Assembly (NCBI GenBank): GCA_026418715.1
Contig: JAOAAV010000093.1
Location: 1-33,375 of the forward strand
Direction of reading: 5' to 3'
From: Clostridia bacterium
GTDB taxonomy: Bacteria > Bacillota > Clostridia > UBA1381
DNA length: 33,375 bases
The position numbers were made by a program, and so were the translations under genes. Below the pieces are notes generated by a model that was not told the origin of the DNA, searched no databases, and worked only from the letters and a program-made list of their open reading frames with translations. Within the stretch, counting starts at the first letter, position 1, and each line of letters opens with the position of its first letter. This document shows, in pieces, positions 8,156-17,331 of the stretch.

Positions 8156-9373
8156 TTATATGTTAAGTCTAAAATTCTTCCCCGGAAGCTGGCTGACCAA
8201 GCCCTTCATCTCCAGCACGGTCAACGTCGCGTTTACAATGTTTGCCTGCAGCTTTCCCTCTCTTGCAATATCATCTATATGCATATTTTTTTCAATAAGC
8301 ATGGATATTATTTTTCTTTCGTCCTCGTTCAGATCCTTATACCTTGTATCCTCTATTGTAACCGTCTTTACATTATTTATTTCAGTCGCACAAGGTTTAT
8401 TCTTGATACTTTTTTTAGACTCTTTTGCATATTTTATCTCTTCCAAAACCTCCTCTTTTTTTTGAGCAGGCAAATTTAAAAGATTTATCTCAAACGAATA
8501 CTCATCCAAAATATCCTGAGCATTTTCAACAAGCTTCGCTCCCGCCTTTATTAAAGCATTCGTTCCTCTTGAATATTCGCTTGTAATATCACCTGGAACG
8601 GCAAAAACATCCTTGCCGCTTTCCAATGCATAATTAGCCGTAATAAGGGCGCCGCTTTTCAAAGGCGCCTGTATTACCAGCGTCCCCCTTGAAAGTCCGC
8701 TTATGATACGGTTTCTTTGCGGGAAATTCTGACCAAGCGGACGAGTTCCCGGCGGATACTCAGTGATAATTGCCCCATGCTTTTCAATTGCACTCATCAA
8801 CTTGCCGTTTTCGGCAGGATATACAACATCAATGCCGCAGCCTAAAACCGCGATAGTTTTATTCCCTGCCCGAATTGCGGCAACCGCCGCAGCAGAATCC
8901 AAGCCCCTTGCCATTCCGCTTACAATTGTAACCCCTGCTCTTGCCAAATCCGTACATATGGAAACAGCCGCCTTCAGACCGTATTCGGTATAATTTCTCG
9001 TTCCCACAACTGCAATCGGCAAAAGCCTATCCCACTTCATTATTTCTCCCTTTATGTACAAAACATATGGCGGATTTTCAATCTGCCTGAGCATATCCGG
9101 ATAATTTATATCATCATATGTCAAAACCCTTGCTCCTGAAAGCTCTGTGCGGTTTAAAACTGTATGCGCCGTTTCAAGATCCTTATTTGAAAGTGCGGCA
9201 ATATCATGCGCATTTAAACCGTAAATACCACTGTAATCAGCCGCTTTCGCCTCGTAAATCTGCTCGGCATTTTCAAATGCTGTAAGCAAATTAGTTATCT
9301 TATGCGAATTCATATTGGGCAAACTTGCAAGCCACAGCCAATAAATGACTTCTTCCACTGCAATCACCGCCAT
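8156..9373 (-). CDS. dprA: DNA-processing protein DprA
   Basis: DprA binds incoming single-stranded DNA during transformation and loads RecA; it is also kept in many organisms not known to be competent. The Rossmann-like core is clear: AVVGTRNYTEYGLKAA, VSGMARGLDSAAAVAAI, VLGCGIDVVYPAEN, FPQRNRIISGLSRGTLVIQA, SGALITANYALESGKDVFAVPGD. An N-terminal helical region precedes it, and a C-terminal winged-helix domain (about residues 340-405) follows a lysine-rich linker. The region before the ATG has no clear ribosome binding site; a GTG four codons in (GTGGAAGAAG) is an alternative start. A TTGACA (9429-9424) lies upstream but its -10 partner at 17 bases (TAGTGT) is poor. It is the first gene of the dprA-topA-trmFO run. 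Confidence 0.95.
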   Translation of the reverse strand: MAVIAVEEVIYWLWLASLPNMNSHKITNLLTAFENAEQIYEAKAADYSGIYGLNAHDIAALSNKDLETAHTVLNRTELSGARVLTYDDINYPDMLRQIENPPYVLYIKGEIMKWDRLLPIAVVGTRNYTEYGLKAAVSICTDLARAGVTIVSGMARGLDSAAAVAAIRAGNKTIAVLGCGIDVVYPAENGKLMSAIEKHGAIITEYPPGTRPLGQNFPQRNRIISGLSRGTLVIQAPLKSGALITANYALESGKDVFAVPGDITSEYSRGTNALIKAGAKLVENAQDILDEYSFEINLLNLPAQKKEEVLEEIKYAKESKKSIKNKPCATEINNVKTVTIEDTRYKDLNEDERKIISMLIEKNMHIDDIAREGKLQANIVNATLTVLEMKGLVSQLPGKNFRLNI

Positions 9374-9524
9374 AAAAATATAAATTTTTATACATTATCT
9401 ACACTACTACAAAAACAGGAAATTGTCAAAGACTTTTTTACCAAAAACTGATGAAATTTCATTGCAAAAGCGATTTTTATATCATAAACTTCACAGAACA
9501 ACACCATATTATTTATGAATATAT

Positions 9525-9557
9525 AAAAAAAACAAGAATTTCTACATCTTGTTTTTT
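9525..9557 (-). terminator. Terminator of the ktrB-ktrA-trmH operon
   Basis: On the minus strand, AAAAAACAAGA pairs with TCTTGTTTTTT around a 9-base loop that contains the stop codon of the methyltransferase gene; the T-run continues to eight bases. The stem is AT-rich, but position and T-tract fit an intrinsic terminator separating this operon from dprA. Confidence 0.7.
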
Positions 9558-10327
9558 CTTTGCCTTAAAGCCTCATACATAAGAATAGCAGCCGCAACGG
9601 ACACATTCAATGATTCTGCTTTGCCGACGATAGGAATTTTAACCTTTGTATCCGTAATATCCAAAAGCTCCTTTGATACTCCGTTTGACTCATTTCCCAC
9701 AACGATGATCGTAGGCAAAGTCAAGTCACAATCAGTGTATTCCACGGCGCTATCAGTCAAAGCACCGCTTACAATATGAAAGCCCTGCCCCTTTAAGCTG
9801 ATTAAAGCATCTATATTCATATTTTCATAAATGTCGATGTTAAAAAACGAACCCATAGTAGCCCGTACTGTCTTGGGATTGTAAATATCCACACAGCCGC
9901 ATGACAGCAACACTCCACCAGCGCCAACAGCATCTGCCGTTCTGATAATTGTTCCCATGTTCCCCGGATCCTTTACACATTCGCAATAAATATAAAATTT
10001 GTTCAAATCCGCAACAAAAGCCTCTCCCGTTTTCATTTTAATAACAGCAAGAATTCCTTGAGGCGTTTCGGTATCGCAAAGGCCCGAAAATATGGATTCG
10101 GGCATCTTGTATATAGGAATATTTTCCGGATAGAGAAATTCTTCTGTTTTTAAAAATTTGTCGGATACGGCAAGCATAACAAGTTCACTTTTTGAACCAA
10201 TCGCATCCGTAACAGACTTTCTCCCCTCTACAGTAAATTCTCCGCTTTTTGCACGCATCTTTTTTTGCATCAGCGATTTGATATATTTATATTTGGCATT
10301 TGAACTGCTGGTAATTTCTTGAATCAT
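9542..10327 (-). CDS. TrmH/SpoU-family RNA 2'-O-methyltransferase
   Basis: This is a SPOUT-class enzyme that methylates a ribose 2'-OH, probably in 23S rRNA, using S-adenosylmethionine. The three SpoU motifs are visible: motif 1 KDPGNMGTIIRTADAVGAGG, motif 2 TIIVVGNESNGVSKEL, and motif 3 KIPIVGKAESLNVSVAAAI, which form the trefoil knot. The N-terminal 100 residues (SNAKYKYIKSLMQKKMRAKSGEF) are the substrate-binding domain. The length of 261 residues is typical. AGAAGGGA precedes the ATG by about 7 bases. It begins 11 bases after ktrA and is the last gene of the potassium transporter operon. The exact target nucleotide cannot be told from sequence. Confidence 0.9.
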   Translation of the reverse strand: MIQEITSSSNAKYKYIKSLMQKKMRAKSGEFTVEGRKSVTDAIGSKSELVMLAVSDKFLKTEEFLYPENIPIYKMPESIFSGLCDTETPQGILAVIKMKTGEAFVADLNKFYIYCECVKDPGNMGTIIRTADAVGAGGVLLSCGCVDIYNPKTVRATMGSFFNIDIYENMNIDALISLKGQGFHIVSGALTDSAVEYTDCDLTLPTIIVVGNESNGVSKELLDITDTKVKIPIVGKAESLNVSVAAAILMYEALRQRKNKM

Positions 10328-10338
10328 TATAGTCCCTT

Positions 10339-10986
10339 CTATTTTAATGCCTGTATGTCATCGTTTGAACCGATAACAACAAAAATATCCTTTGCTCTGA
10401 TTTTATAATCAGGATCCGGTATGATTTTAATTTCTTCATTGTGCTCCACAGCAATAACATTAATGCCGTATTTGCCGCGTACATTGAGCTCTGCAAGCGT
10501 TTTATCAATCCATTTGGGCGGACAGGCAATTTCAGCAATGCTGAATTTGTCCGAAAGCTCAATATAATCCAAAAACTTGCTTGAAGTAATTTGATATGCA
10601 AGCTTTTCTCCCATTTCAGTTTCAGGCATAACAACCATATCAGCGCCTATTTTTTCTAATATTTTCATATGGGTTTTATCAATTGCCCTTGCAATAATAT
10701 ATTTTGCATTCAGTTCCTTTAAAAGTACGGTTGCCAATATGCTTGATTTCATATTCTCGCTGAGAGCTACGATTACTGTATCAAAGTTTGATACACCGAC
10801 AGAACGAAGCACTGATTCGTCACAGCAATCTCCTATGATTGCGTGAGTAACCGTTTCCGAAACATTTTGCACAACATCTTCATCCGAATCAATAACAAAT
10901 ACCTCATGACCCAATTTTGAAAGTGTTTCGGCAAGACTTATTCCAAATCTTCCTGCTCCCAAAATCATAAAACTTTTTTTCGACAT
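10339..10986 (-). CDS. ktrA: Ktr/Trk potassium uptake regulatory subunit KtrA
   Basis: KtrA forms a cytoplasmic RCK octamer that gates the KtrB channel-like subunit. The RCK_N Rossmann domain begins with ILGAGRFGISLAETL, the dinucleotide/ATP-binding glycine motif, followed by the acidic residue at the end of the second strand (FVIDSD). The C-terminal part (about residues 135-215) is the RCK_C domain, which in many Firmicutes binds c-di-AMP. The total of 215 residues is standard. GGGGAG lies 7 bases before the ATG. It sits 23 bases downstream of ktrB, as expected for the two-part system. Confidence 0.93.
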   Translation of the reverse strand: MSKKSFMILGAGRFGISLAETLSKLGHEVFVIDSDEDVVQNVSETVTHAIIGDCCDESVLRSVGVSNFDTVIVALSENMKSSILATVLLKELNAKYIIARAIDKTHMKILEKIGADMVVMPETEMGEKLAYQITSSKFLDYIELSDKFSIAEIACPPKWIDKTLAELNVRGKYGINVIAVEHNEEIKIIPDPDYKIRAKDIFVVIGSNDDIQALK

Positions 10987-11009
10987 ATAAAACTCCCCTT
11001 TTTCCTTTT

Positions 11010-12386
11010 TTAAAGTAATACTCCCTCTTTAGGATAAGATACTCTGTCAGCATAATCGGTTTGATTTCTCGCTATGGCAAGAAGTGCGGTAATAATACCT
11101 ACTCTTCCGAAATACATCAGGCAAACAAGCACTATTTTTGAAGCAGATGAAAGACTGGGAGTTATTCCCATGGTAAGTCCGACCGTACCGAAAGCGGAAA
11201 TAGCCTCAAACACTGCCGCTTTAAAGTCTAGATCATCAAAAACAAACAAAAGTGCAATTCCGATGCAAACAATTCCTATTGACATACCAACAATGGCAAA
11301 CGCCCTGAGCATATGATCAGATGTAATTTTTCTCCCGAAAACATTAACCTGCGAAGAACCTCGCAGTACACAACGGGCTGTAAGCACCAGTACACCGAAC
11401 GTTGTGGTCTTGATACCTCCGGCTGTCGAACCCGGCGAACCGCCGATAAACATCAATATCATTATAACAAATATTGACGCATTCGTCATAGATGCAATAT
11501 CCAATGTGTTGTATCCCGCCGTTCTCGGTGTGATCGACTGAAAAATCGATGCGAAAAATTTCTCATGAACACTCATATTCATGATTGTTTTTGGATTATT
11601 TCTTTCAAAGAGAAATATGAGAACGGCACCCGTCAAAATCAATGCTCCCGTTATTATCAAAACCAATTTCGTATGAAGCTTGAGCTTTCTTCGTTTTGCA
11701 AAATGAAGCAAATCATCCCATACGGTAAAACCCAACCCGCCTATAACAATCAATGAACATATGGTAATATTTACAATCGGATCGCCTACATATGAAATCA
11801 ATGACGAATACGGCTGTTTTTGGCCCATGAGGTCAAGTCCCGCATTGCAAAATGCTGACACGGCGTGGAATATGGATTTATATATACCGTTTGCAAGACC
11901 AAATTCGGGTATAAAACGCACGGAAAGAAAAGCTGCACCCATAGATTCAAAAAATACAGTCCCTATTATGATTTTTTTCATCATGCGCACAATCCCCGCC
12001 ATCGACTCTGCACTTATAGACTCGCTCATTATAAGCCTTTGTTTGATTCCTATTTTTTTGTTAAGCAGGAGCGAAAACAGTGTGGCAATAGCCATAAATC
12101 CCAACCCGCCCGTTTGTATCAATATCAGAATAACAATCTGTCCAAACAAAGTCCACTGCGTATACGTATCCACCACTACCAAGCCTGTTACACAAGTTGA
12201 AGTGGTTGCCGTAAAAAGAGCATTTACAAAGCCTACGCTATCTCCGGATCTTGACGCAAACGGCAGCGTTAAAAGCAGTGCACCCGTCAAAATAATAACA
12301 ACAAACCCCACAGCAATAATCTGGGTTTCAGACATATTAATCCTTTTCTTAAAAGGATTCGTTTCTTCATTTAGTTTAATAAACAT
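11010..12386 (-). CDS. ktrB: Ktr/Trk potassium transporter membrane subunit KtrB
   Basis: This is a TrkH/KtrB-type potassium (often Na+-coupled) transporter. Four pore-loop repeats are recognisable, each with its selectivity-filter glycine: TSTCVTGLVVVD, SAFCNAGLDLMG, TPRTAGYNTLD and SAFGTVGLTMG. Many hydrophobic segments surround them, consistent with four M1-P-M2 units. The region SPGSTAGGIKTTTFGVL matches the intramembrane gating segment, and the C-terminal tail is short. The length of 458 residues is normal. It is the first gene of the operon, about 60 bases downstream of a good sigma-A promoter, with GAGGGG as ribosome binding site. Confidence 0.94.
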   Translation of the reverse strand: MFIKLNEETNPFKKRINMSETQIIAVGFVVIILTGALLLTLPFASRSGDSVGFVNALFTATTSTCVTGLVVVDTYTQWTLFGQIVILILIQTGGLGFMAIATLFSLLLNKKIGIKQRLIMSESISAESMAGIVRMMKKIIIGTVFFESMGAAFLSVRFIPEFGLANGIYKSIFHAVSAFCNAGLDLMGQKQPYSSLISYVGDPIVNITICSLIVIGGLGFTVWDDLLHFAKRRKLKLHTKLVLIITGALILTGAVLIFLFERNNPKTIMNMSVHEKFFASIFQSITPRTAGYNTLDIASMTNASIFVIMILMFIGGSPGSTAGGIKTTTFGVLVLTARCVLRGSSQVNVFGRKITSDHMLRAFAIVGMSIGIVCIGIALLFVFDDLDFKAAVFEAISAFGTVGLTMGITPSLSSASKIVLVCLMYFGRVGIITALLAIARNQTDYADRVSYPKEGVLL

Positions 12387-12448
12387 GATATCCCCTCTTG
12401 GCTGATTAAATATTTCCCCTAAAATTTGAGTACTTTTTCCACTAAAGC

Positions 12449-12477
12449 ATTATATACCTTACATTTATGATTGGCAA
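12449..12477 (-). promoter_or_regulatory. Sigma-A promoter of ktrB-ktrA-trmH
   Basis: Minus strand TTGCCA (12477-12472), a spacer of exactly 17 bases and a perfect TATAAT (12454-12449). It lies about 62 bases upstream of the ktrB start. No c-di-AMP (ydaO/yuaA) riboswitch core is seen in the leader. Confidence 0.8.
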
Positions 12478-12621
12478 TAATATTTTTTAATATTATTGTG
12501 TTATTTTTTTGCTTTTAAATGTAAATAATGCACAAATCAAAAGACAGGAGCACCATTTTTATATTGTAGAGAATTTCAGTTATCAAATTAATCAAATATA
12601 TTCACAGTTATGTGAAAATAC

Positions 12622-12660
12622 AAAAAGCGCAAAACCCTTACAAAGGATTTTACGCTTTTT
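12622..12660 (-). terminator. Hairpin terminator downstream of the VOC gene
   Basis: AAAAAGCG and CGCTTTTT form the outer stem, with AAAA/TTTT and CCTT/AAGG continuing inward past single mismatches around a 3-base loop. The T-rich flanks exist on both strands, so it can work for the VOC gene on the minus strand; no plus-strand gene ends here. The rest of the 385-base gap (12387-12771) holds the ktrB promoter and no other structure I can recognise. Confidence 0.65.
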
Positions 12661-12771
12661 GTATTATTCCCATTCGCAGGATCCAGAGTGATTCAAAATG
12701 TTTTCAAGTCTTTAGTTTAACATATTCACTTATGTTTTCTCGCCCTATATGCTGTTGTAATTATTACACAC

Positions 12772-13125
12772 TTATTTCTTATCTGAAAAACTTCTCAAAT
12801 AAATTGTGTTCCCATCCGGATCATAAAAACTCATATTAACGGCACCCCACGGACGACGTGCGGGTTTTTCAATAATTCTCACCTTTAAAGCCAATAATTT
12901 TTGATATTCTCTCTCCATATCATCAACTGTAAATGCAAGACAGATATTTTGATTGTTATTGTTTTTTAAAGTACCGTCATTGTATATAGTCAACATCGTC
13001 TCTTCCGATATAATCGTTTGATGTACCTCATCATTGCTGTTATTTTCTACTTCCAGCAATAATTTATAAAAATTGGCCATCCGAACAACATCATTTGTGA
13101 GCAAACCCACTTCTCCAAGTTTCAT
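12772..13125 (-). CDS. VOC-superfamily (glyoxalase/bleomycin-resistance-like) protein
   Basis: A small single-domain protein of 117 residues with the paired beta-alpha-beta-beta-beta pattern of the vicinal oxygen chelate fold: VGLLTNDVVRMANFYKLLL at the start and WGAVNMSFYDPDGNTIYL at the end, the latter carrying the usual DPDGN turn. VOC proteins dimerise and act as lyases, dioxygenases, isomerases or drug-binding proteins; the substrate cannot be inferred. GGGGAGATGGG precedes the ATG. It is monocistronic, between a nested inverted repeat upstream and a hairpin terminator downstream. Confidence 0.85.
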   Translation of the reverse strand: MKLGEVGLLTNDVVRMANFYKLLLEVENNSNDEVHQTIISEETMLTIYNDGTLKNNNNQNICLAFTVDDMEREYQKLLALKVRIIEKPARRPWGAVNMSFYDPDGNTIYLRSFSDKK

Positions 13126-13220
13126 AGTCCCATCTCCCCATGTATACTAAAGGATGAAAATTCTTTAAGACTGTCGGCAACCGCAAAAAATGCACGCACT
13201 TTCTGCAACAAATATGTGTA

Positions 13221-13292
13221 AAAATCTAAAGTTTGGCTTAATCAAATTTTCATTTAGAAATATTTTTCTACGGTAAAACTACTTTAGATTTT
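13221..13292. repeat. Nested inverted repeat between guaA and the VOC gene
   Basis: The outer arms AAAATCTAAAGT (13221-13232) and ACTTTAGATTTT (13281-13292) are a perfect 12-bp inverted repeat. Between them TAGAAA (13255-13260) and TTTCTA (13265-13270) form a second hairpin with a 4-base loop. On the minus strand the outer stem ends in five T, so it could act as a loose terminator for guaA; it could equally be a miniature element or a leader structure of the VOC gene. Confidence 0.6.
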
Positions 13293-13364
13293 AACTGATG
13301 CTCATATTGTCAAAAGTGGGTTAAAATTAAAACCGCTACTCAAACTCTATGGAGTATTTTTTCA

Positions 13365-14897
13365 CTATTCCCACTCAATCGTTGCTGGGGGCTTCGATGT
13401 AATATCATACACCAATCTATTTACGTGTTTAACCTCATTTACAATTCTGTTGGATACCTTCTCGAGCACGTCATAGGGAATTTTAGCCCAATCGGCTGTC
13501 ATAAAATCAGTTGTTGTAACAGCCCGCAGGGCAAGAGTGTAATCATATGTTCTCCCGTCACCCATAACTCCCACACTTCTCATATCTGTAATAACAGCAA
13601 AATATTGATTTATGTCCCTCTCAAGACCCGCAAGAGCGATTTCCTCACGGAAAATAGCATCCGCATCACGCAAAATTTCAAGCTTTTCTGAAGTTATTTC
13701 ACCTATAACTCTTACGGCAAGACCCGGACCCGGAAATGGCTGACGCCATACAAGCTGTTCTGGTATGCCAAGTTCAATGCCAAGCTGACGCACTTCATCT
13801 TTAAATAAATCTCTAAGCGGTTCGATAATTTCTTTAAAATCCACATGCTCAGGGAGTCCTCCCACGTTGTGATGGCTCTTTATTACCGCCGCATTGCCGG
13901 CACCGCTTTCAATGACATCCGGATATATTGTACCTTGAACCAAAAAATCCACTGTACCTATTTTTTTTGCTTCAGCTTCAAATACCCTTATAAATTCTTC
14001 TCCTATTATTTTTCTCTTTGCCTCAGGATTTGTTTCACCAGCGAGCTTGCTTAAAAATCTGTCCTGAGCATTGACACGAATCATGTTTATGTCAAATTGC
14101 TCCTTAAATATTTTTTCAACTTCATCGCCCTCATTCTTTCTGAGAAGCCCATTGTCCACAAAAATACAGGTAAGCTGTTTGCCTACCGCCTTATGAATCA
14201 TAACGGCGGCAACTGAACTGTCCACACCGCCGGAAAGTGCACATAGGACCCTTTTGTTTCCTATTTTCTCTCTCAACGATGAGATAGACTTTTTCGCAAA
14301 GTCGCTCATAAGCCAATCTCCCTTGCAGCCGCAGATGTTATATAAAAAATTATAAAGCATTTTCTTACCCTTTGGTGTATGGTTTACTTCAGGATGAAAC
14401 TGTACACCGTAAAGCTTTTTATTTGAATTTTCAAACGCCGCAACTGGGCAGCTTTCCGTAACTCCCACTACGTCAAAGCCTTCGGGAAGCTTTTCAATAT
14501 AATCCGTATGGCTCATCCAGCACTGCGTGTTTTCCTCAATATCCTCAAAAAGTTTGCTTCCTCTGAGTGAAACCATTGTTTTGCCATACTCACGCTTGTC
14601 CGCCGCTGAAACCCTTCCGCCAAGCATTTGGGCCATCAGCTGACTTCCATAGCATATTCCCAATACTGGAACCCCCAGTCTGAAAATTTCATCATCACAT
14701 TTGGGTGCATTCTCTACGTACACGCTGTTAGGACCACCAGTAAAAATAATCCCCATAGGATTTTTTGACTTAATCCTGTTTATATCCGCATTGTAAGGCA
14801 AAACCTCACAATACACATTACATTCACGAACACGTCTTGCGATAAGCTGGTTATATTGCCCCCCAAAATCCAAAACAATTATAGTTTCATTATTCAT
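13365..14897 (-). CDS. guaA: GMP synthase (glutamine-hydrolysing)
   Basis: GuaA converts XMP to GMP using ATP and glutamine, the last step of guanine nucleotide synthesis. The N-terminal class I amidotransferase has the nucleophile cysteine in [15 protein letters not shown] and the His-Glu pair in [11 protein letters not shown]. The ATP-pyrophosphatase domain starts with the PP-loop [12 protein letters not shown] at about residue 220, and the C-terminal dimerisation domain ends in KPPATIEWE, as in other GuaA proteins. The length of 510 residues is standard. GGGAGG lies 7 bases before the ATG. It has its own promoter upstream, and no purine riboswitch is present in the 68-base gap to dtd. Confidence 0.97.
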   Translation of the reverse strand: MNNETIIVLDFGGQYNQLIARRVRECNVYCEVLPYNADINRIKSKNPMGIIFTGGPNSVYVENAPKCDDEIFRLGVPVLGICYGSQLMAQMLGGRVSAADKREYGKTMVSLRGSKLFEDIEENTQCWMSHTDYIEKLPEGFDVVGVTESCPVAAFENSNKKLYGVQFHPEVNHTPKGKKMLYNFLYNICGCKGDWLMSDFAKKSISSLREKIGNKRVLCALSGGVDSSVAAVMIHKAVGKQLTCIFVDNGLLRKNEGDEVEKIFKEQFDINMIRVNAQDRFLSKLAGETNPEAKRKIIGEEFIRVFEAEAKKIGTVDFLVQGTIYPDVIESGAGNAAVIKSHHNVGGLPEHVDFKEIIEPLRDLFKDEVRQLGIELGIPEQLVWRQPFPGPGLAVRVIGEITSEKLEILRDADAIFREEIALAGLERDINQYFAVITDMRSVGVMGDGRTYDYTLALRAVTTTDFMTADWAKIPYDVLEKVSNRIVNEVKHVNRLVYDITSKPPATIEWE

Positions 14898-14927
14898 AAA
14901 AAACCTCCCACATACGATTGACGACTA

Positions 14928-14956
14928 ATTATATCATTATACACACTCAAATTCAA
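14928..14956 (-). promoter_or_regulatory. Sigma-A promoter of guaA
   Basis: Minus strand TTGAAT (14956-14951), a spacer of 17 bases and a perfect TATAAT (14933-14928), about 30 bases before the guaA start and just after the dtd stop codon. Confidence 0.7.
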
Positions 14957-14965
14957 CGCTTTAGC

Positions 14966-15415
14966 CTAAAATAATTTTTTGCTGTCTAAAATAAGCGTAA
15001 CAGGTCCATCATTTAGGAGAGATACCTTCATATCCGCTCCGAATTTTCCGGACTTAACTGCCAGTCCCGATTTTTTGCACAAAGCGATAAATTCTTCATA
15101 AAGCGTATTCGCCATATTCGGCTCCCCCGCTTTATCAAAACTTGGTCGCCTGCCTTTGCGACAGTCGCCGTAGAGTGTAAATTGCGAAATTACCAAAAGT
15201 TCTCCCGAAATATCCTTTATGCTAAGATTCATTTTTTCGTCCGCATCTTCAAAAATCCTAAGACTTAAAATCTTCTCCGCAAGATATAAAGCATCTTCGC
15301 ACGAATCATCCTGACCGACACCTAAAAATATCAACAAACCTTTATCAATACTTCCTATTACAACATTATCAACACAAACAGATGCATTTGATACACGTTG
15401 GACAACCGCTCTCAT
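14966..15415 (-). CDS. dtd: D-aminoacyl-tRNA deacylase
   Basis: Dtd removes D-amino acids (and glycine mischarged on tRNA-Ala) from tRNA. The two family motifs are present: [17 protein letters not shown] in the middle and [11 protein letters not shown] near the C-terminus, whose Gly-Pro pair forms the chiral gate. The N-terminus [16 protein letters not shown] is also diagnostic. At 149 residues it has normal length. It starts 3 bases after the ABC-F gene stop, so the two are probably cotranscribed. Confidence 0.96.
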   Translation of the reverse strand: MRAVVQRVSNASVCVDNVVIGSIDKGLLIFLGVGQDDSCEDALYLAEKILSLRIFEDADEKMNLSIKDISGELLVISQFTLYGDCRKGRRPSFDKAGEPNMANTLYEEFIALCKKSGLAVKSGKFGADMKVSLLNDGPVTLILDSKKLF

Positions 15416-15418
15416 ACA

Positions 15419-17305
15419 TTATACCCCTTGTTCCATTTTCTCCTGCAACTCTTCCCAAAGAAGATAGAGTTTTTCGAGTTCTTTTTCGAGCATACTGATT
15501 TTCTCCGTAATTTCTACCGCTTTTATATAATCTACCGCAACTTCCGGTTTTTCAAGCTCATTTGAAAGCCGTGCAATCTTATTTTCAATACTTGAAATTT
15601 GCTCCTCCGTTTTTGAAAACTGATTTGCTATCTTCCTTTTTTGCGCCAGTAAACGTTTTTGTTCCTGATAATCTTTTGCTCTTGAAACCGTATCTTTTTC
15701 TTCAATAAAAGACTTTGCCGAATAATCGTCGTAATTGCCGGAAAAGCTTTCTATTCCATTTGGACTTAGCTGTATAACCCGTGTACAAAGCTTATTGATA
15801 AAATAACGATCATGCGAGACGACAAGCATTGTACCGGTATAGTCGGAAAGTGCCTTCTCCAGTGCTTCTCTTGAGGCAATATCCAAATGATTTGTAGGCT
15901 CGTCCATAATCAAAAAATTAGAACGGGAGAGCATAAGCTTAACAAGTTCAACCCTTGCTTTTTCTCCGCCTGACAACTTACTTATTTCTTTGAATACCGC
16001 CTCGCCCCGAAACAAAAAAGCCGCCAAAGCATTTCTGATTTGTGTATGCGTCAATTTTGGATACTCATCCCAAACCTCGTCTATAATTGTTTTATTCATA
16101 TTAAGATTTTCTTGTATTTGATCGTAGTATCCGATTTTGATGTTAGCACCAATTTTAAAAAAACCTTCATCCTGAGTACATAGCCCTGAAATAATTTTAA
16201 GTAGCGTGGTTTTGCCGCATCCGTTTGGGCCTATCAAAAATACCCTCTCGCCTCGTGTGATATGTATGTCAGCATTTTTAAAGAGTGTTTTATTTGCAAA
16301 GGATTTGCCTAAGTTTTCCGCAATTAAAACATCATTTCCTCCGATCGTATCGGTAGAAAATTTAAAATATAAATTGTCTGTTTTTTCAGGCGGTTTTTCC
16401 AATTTCTTTTCAAGACGCTCTATAACTTTCATTTTACTTTCGGCAGTTTTTATATTTTTCTCCCGATTCCACATCCGCTGCTGCTCAACAATCGCCTCAA
16501 GACGGGAAATTTCACGTTTTGTATTCTCGTATTCGCGTTCCCGTGTCTTTTTGTCAATCTCTTTTTTCGCCATATAAAAGCTGTAATTTCCGCCGAAGGA
16601 GTACAGGCGGGAATTTTCAAGCTCAAAGGTTTTATTCGTCACCTTGTCTAAAAAGTATCTGTCATGAGAAATGACGATAAATGCCCCCTTATAGCTTTTT
16701 AAATATTCTTCAAGCCAATAAATGGATGAAATGTCAAGATGATTGGTAGGCTCGTCCAAAAGCAGAAGGTTTACATTCGAAAGAAGAATTTTGCCCAGTG
16801 CCACACGAGTTTTTTGCCCCCCGCTCAAATTTGAAACCTTCATGTGAAATTCGTCTTCAGAAAAGCCCAAACCCAGAAGAGCCGCACGAATGCGGCTTTT
16901 GTAATACGTACCGTCCAAACTTAAAAAACGTTCGTTCAATGCGTTCTGGCGGAAAATCAACTCATCCAAATTACCACGCCTATGTTCTATGTCGAAATGT
17001 ATCTCGTCCAACTCTCGCTCAATAGCGATAATCTCATCAAAAACACTTAAAAACTCTTCCATAACGGTTTTCTTGGAATCATTGTATGTATATTGCTCCA
17101 GATATCCTATTTTGATATTTTTATTTTTAAAAATATCCCCAAAATCCCAGCTAATTTCACCTGCAATAATCTTAAAAAGTGTGGATTTCCCAGCACCGTT
17201 TTCACCGATAAAGCCTATCTTATCATTTTCATCCACTGTAAAAGAAACATTATCGAACAACACTTCATCAGCAAACATTTTTTTCAAATTGCTTGCGTTT
17301 AACAT
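15419..17305 (-). CDS. ABC-F family ATPase (ribosome-associated)
   Basis: Two ATP-binding cassettes sit in one chain with no membrane segments: Walker A GENGAGKST and GPNGCGKTT, signatures LSGGQKTR and LSGGEKAR, and Walker B LLLLDEPTNHLD and FLIMDEPTNHLD. Between them is the charged linker (about residues 245-310) that inserts into the ribosomal E site in this family. The C-terminus (about 560-628) is a long coiled coil as in YdiF/Uup-type proteins. This points to a housekeeping translation factor rather than an export ATPase. The start is set at ATG (MLNASN); upstream in-frame TTG codons at 17311 and 17317 are alternatives, the former 6 bases after GGGTGA. It lies 26 bases downstream of the autolysin gene. 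Confidence 0.92.
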   Translation of the reverse strand: MLNASNLKKMFADEVLFDNVSFTVDENDKIGFIGENGAGKSTLFKIIAGEISWDFGDIFKNKNIKIGYLEQYTYNDSKKTVMEEFLSVFDEIIAIERELDEIHFDIEHRRGNLDELIFRQNALNERFLSLDGTYYKSRIRAALLGLGFSEDEFHMKVSNLSGGQKTRVALGKILLSNVNLLLLDEPTNHLDISSIYWLEEYLKSYKGAFIVISHDRYFLDKVTNKTFELENSRLYSFGGNYSFYMAKKEIDKKTREREYENTKREISRLEAIVEQQRMWNREKNIKTAESKMKVIERLEKKLEKPPEKTDNLYFKFSTDTIGGNDVLIAENLGKSFANKTLFKNADIHITRGERVFLIGPNGCGKTTLLKIISGLCTQDEGFFKIGANIKIGYYDQIQENLNMNKTIIDEVWDEYPKLTHTQIRNALAAFLFRGEAVFKEISKLSGGEKARVELVKLMLSRSNFLIMDEPTNHLDIASREALEKALSDYTGTMLVVSHDRYFINKLCTRVIQLSPNGIESFSGNYDDYSAKSFIEEKDTVSRAKDYQEQKRLLAQKRKIANQFSKTEEQISSIENKIARLSNELEKPEVAVDYIKAVEITEKISMLEKELEKLYLLWEELQEKMEQGV

Positions 17306-17331
17306 TATCAAAATCAATCACCCGTCTAAAG

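Noticed and set aside
12387-12448. Possible c-di-AMP riboswitch before ktrB
   Set aside because: The leader after the promoter is only about 60 bases and lacks the conserved core and pseudoknot of the ydaO/yuaA class.
14898-14965. Possible purine riboswitch before guaA
   Set aside because: The gap is only 68 bases, occupied by a promoter and ribosome binding site, with no three-way-junction core.
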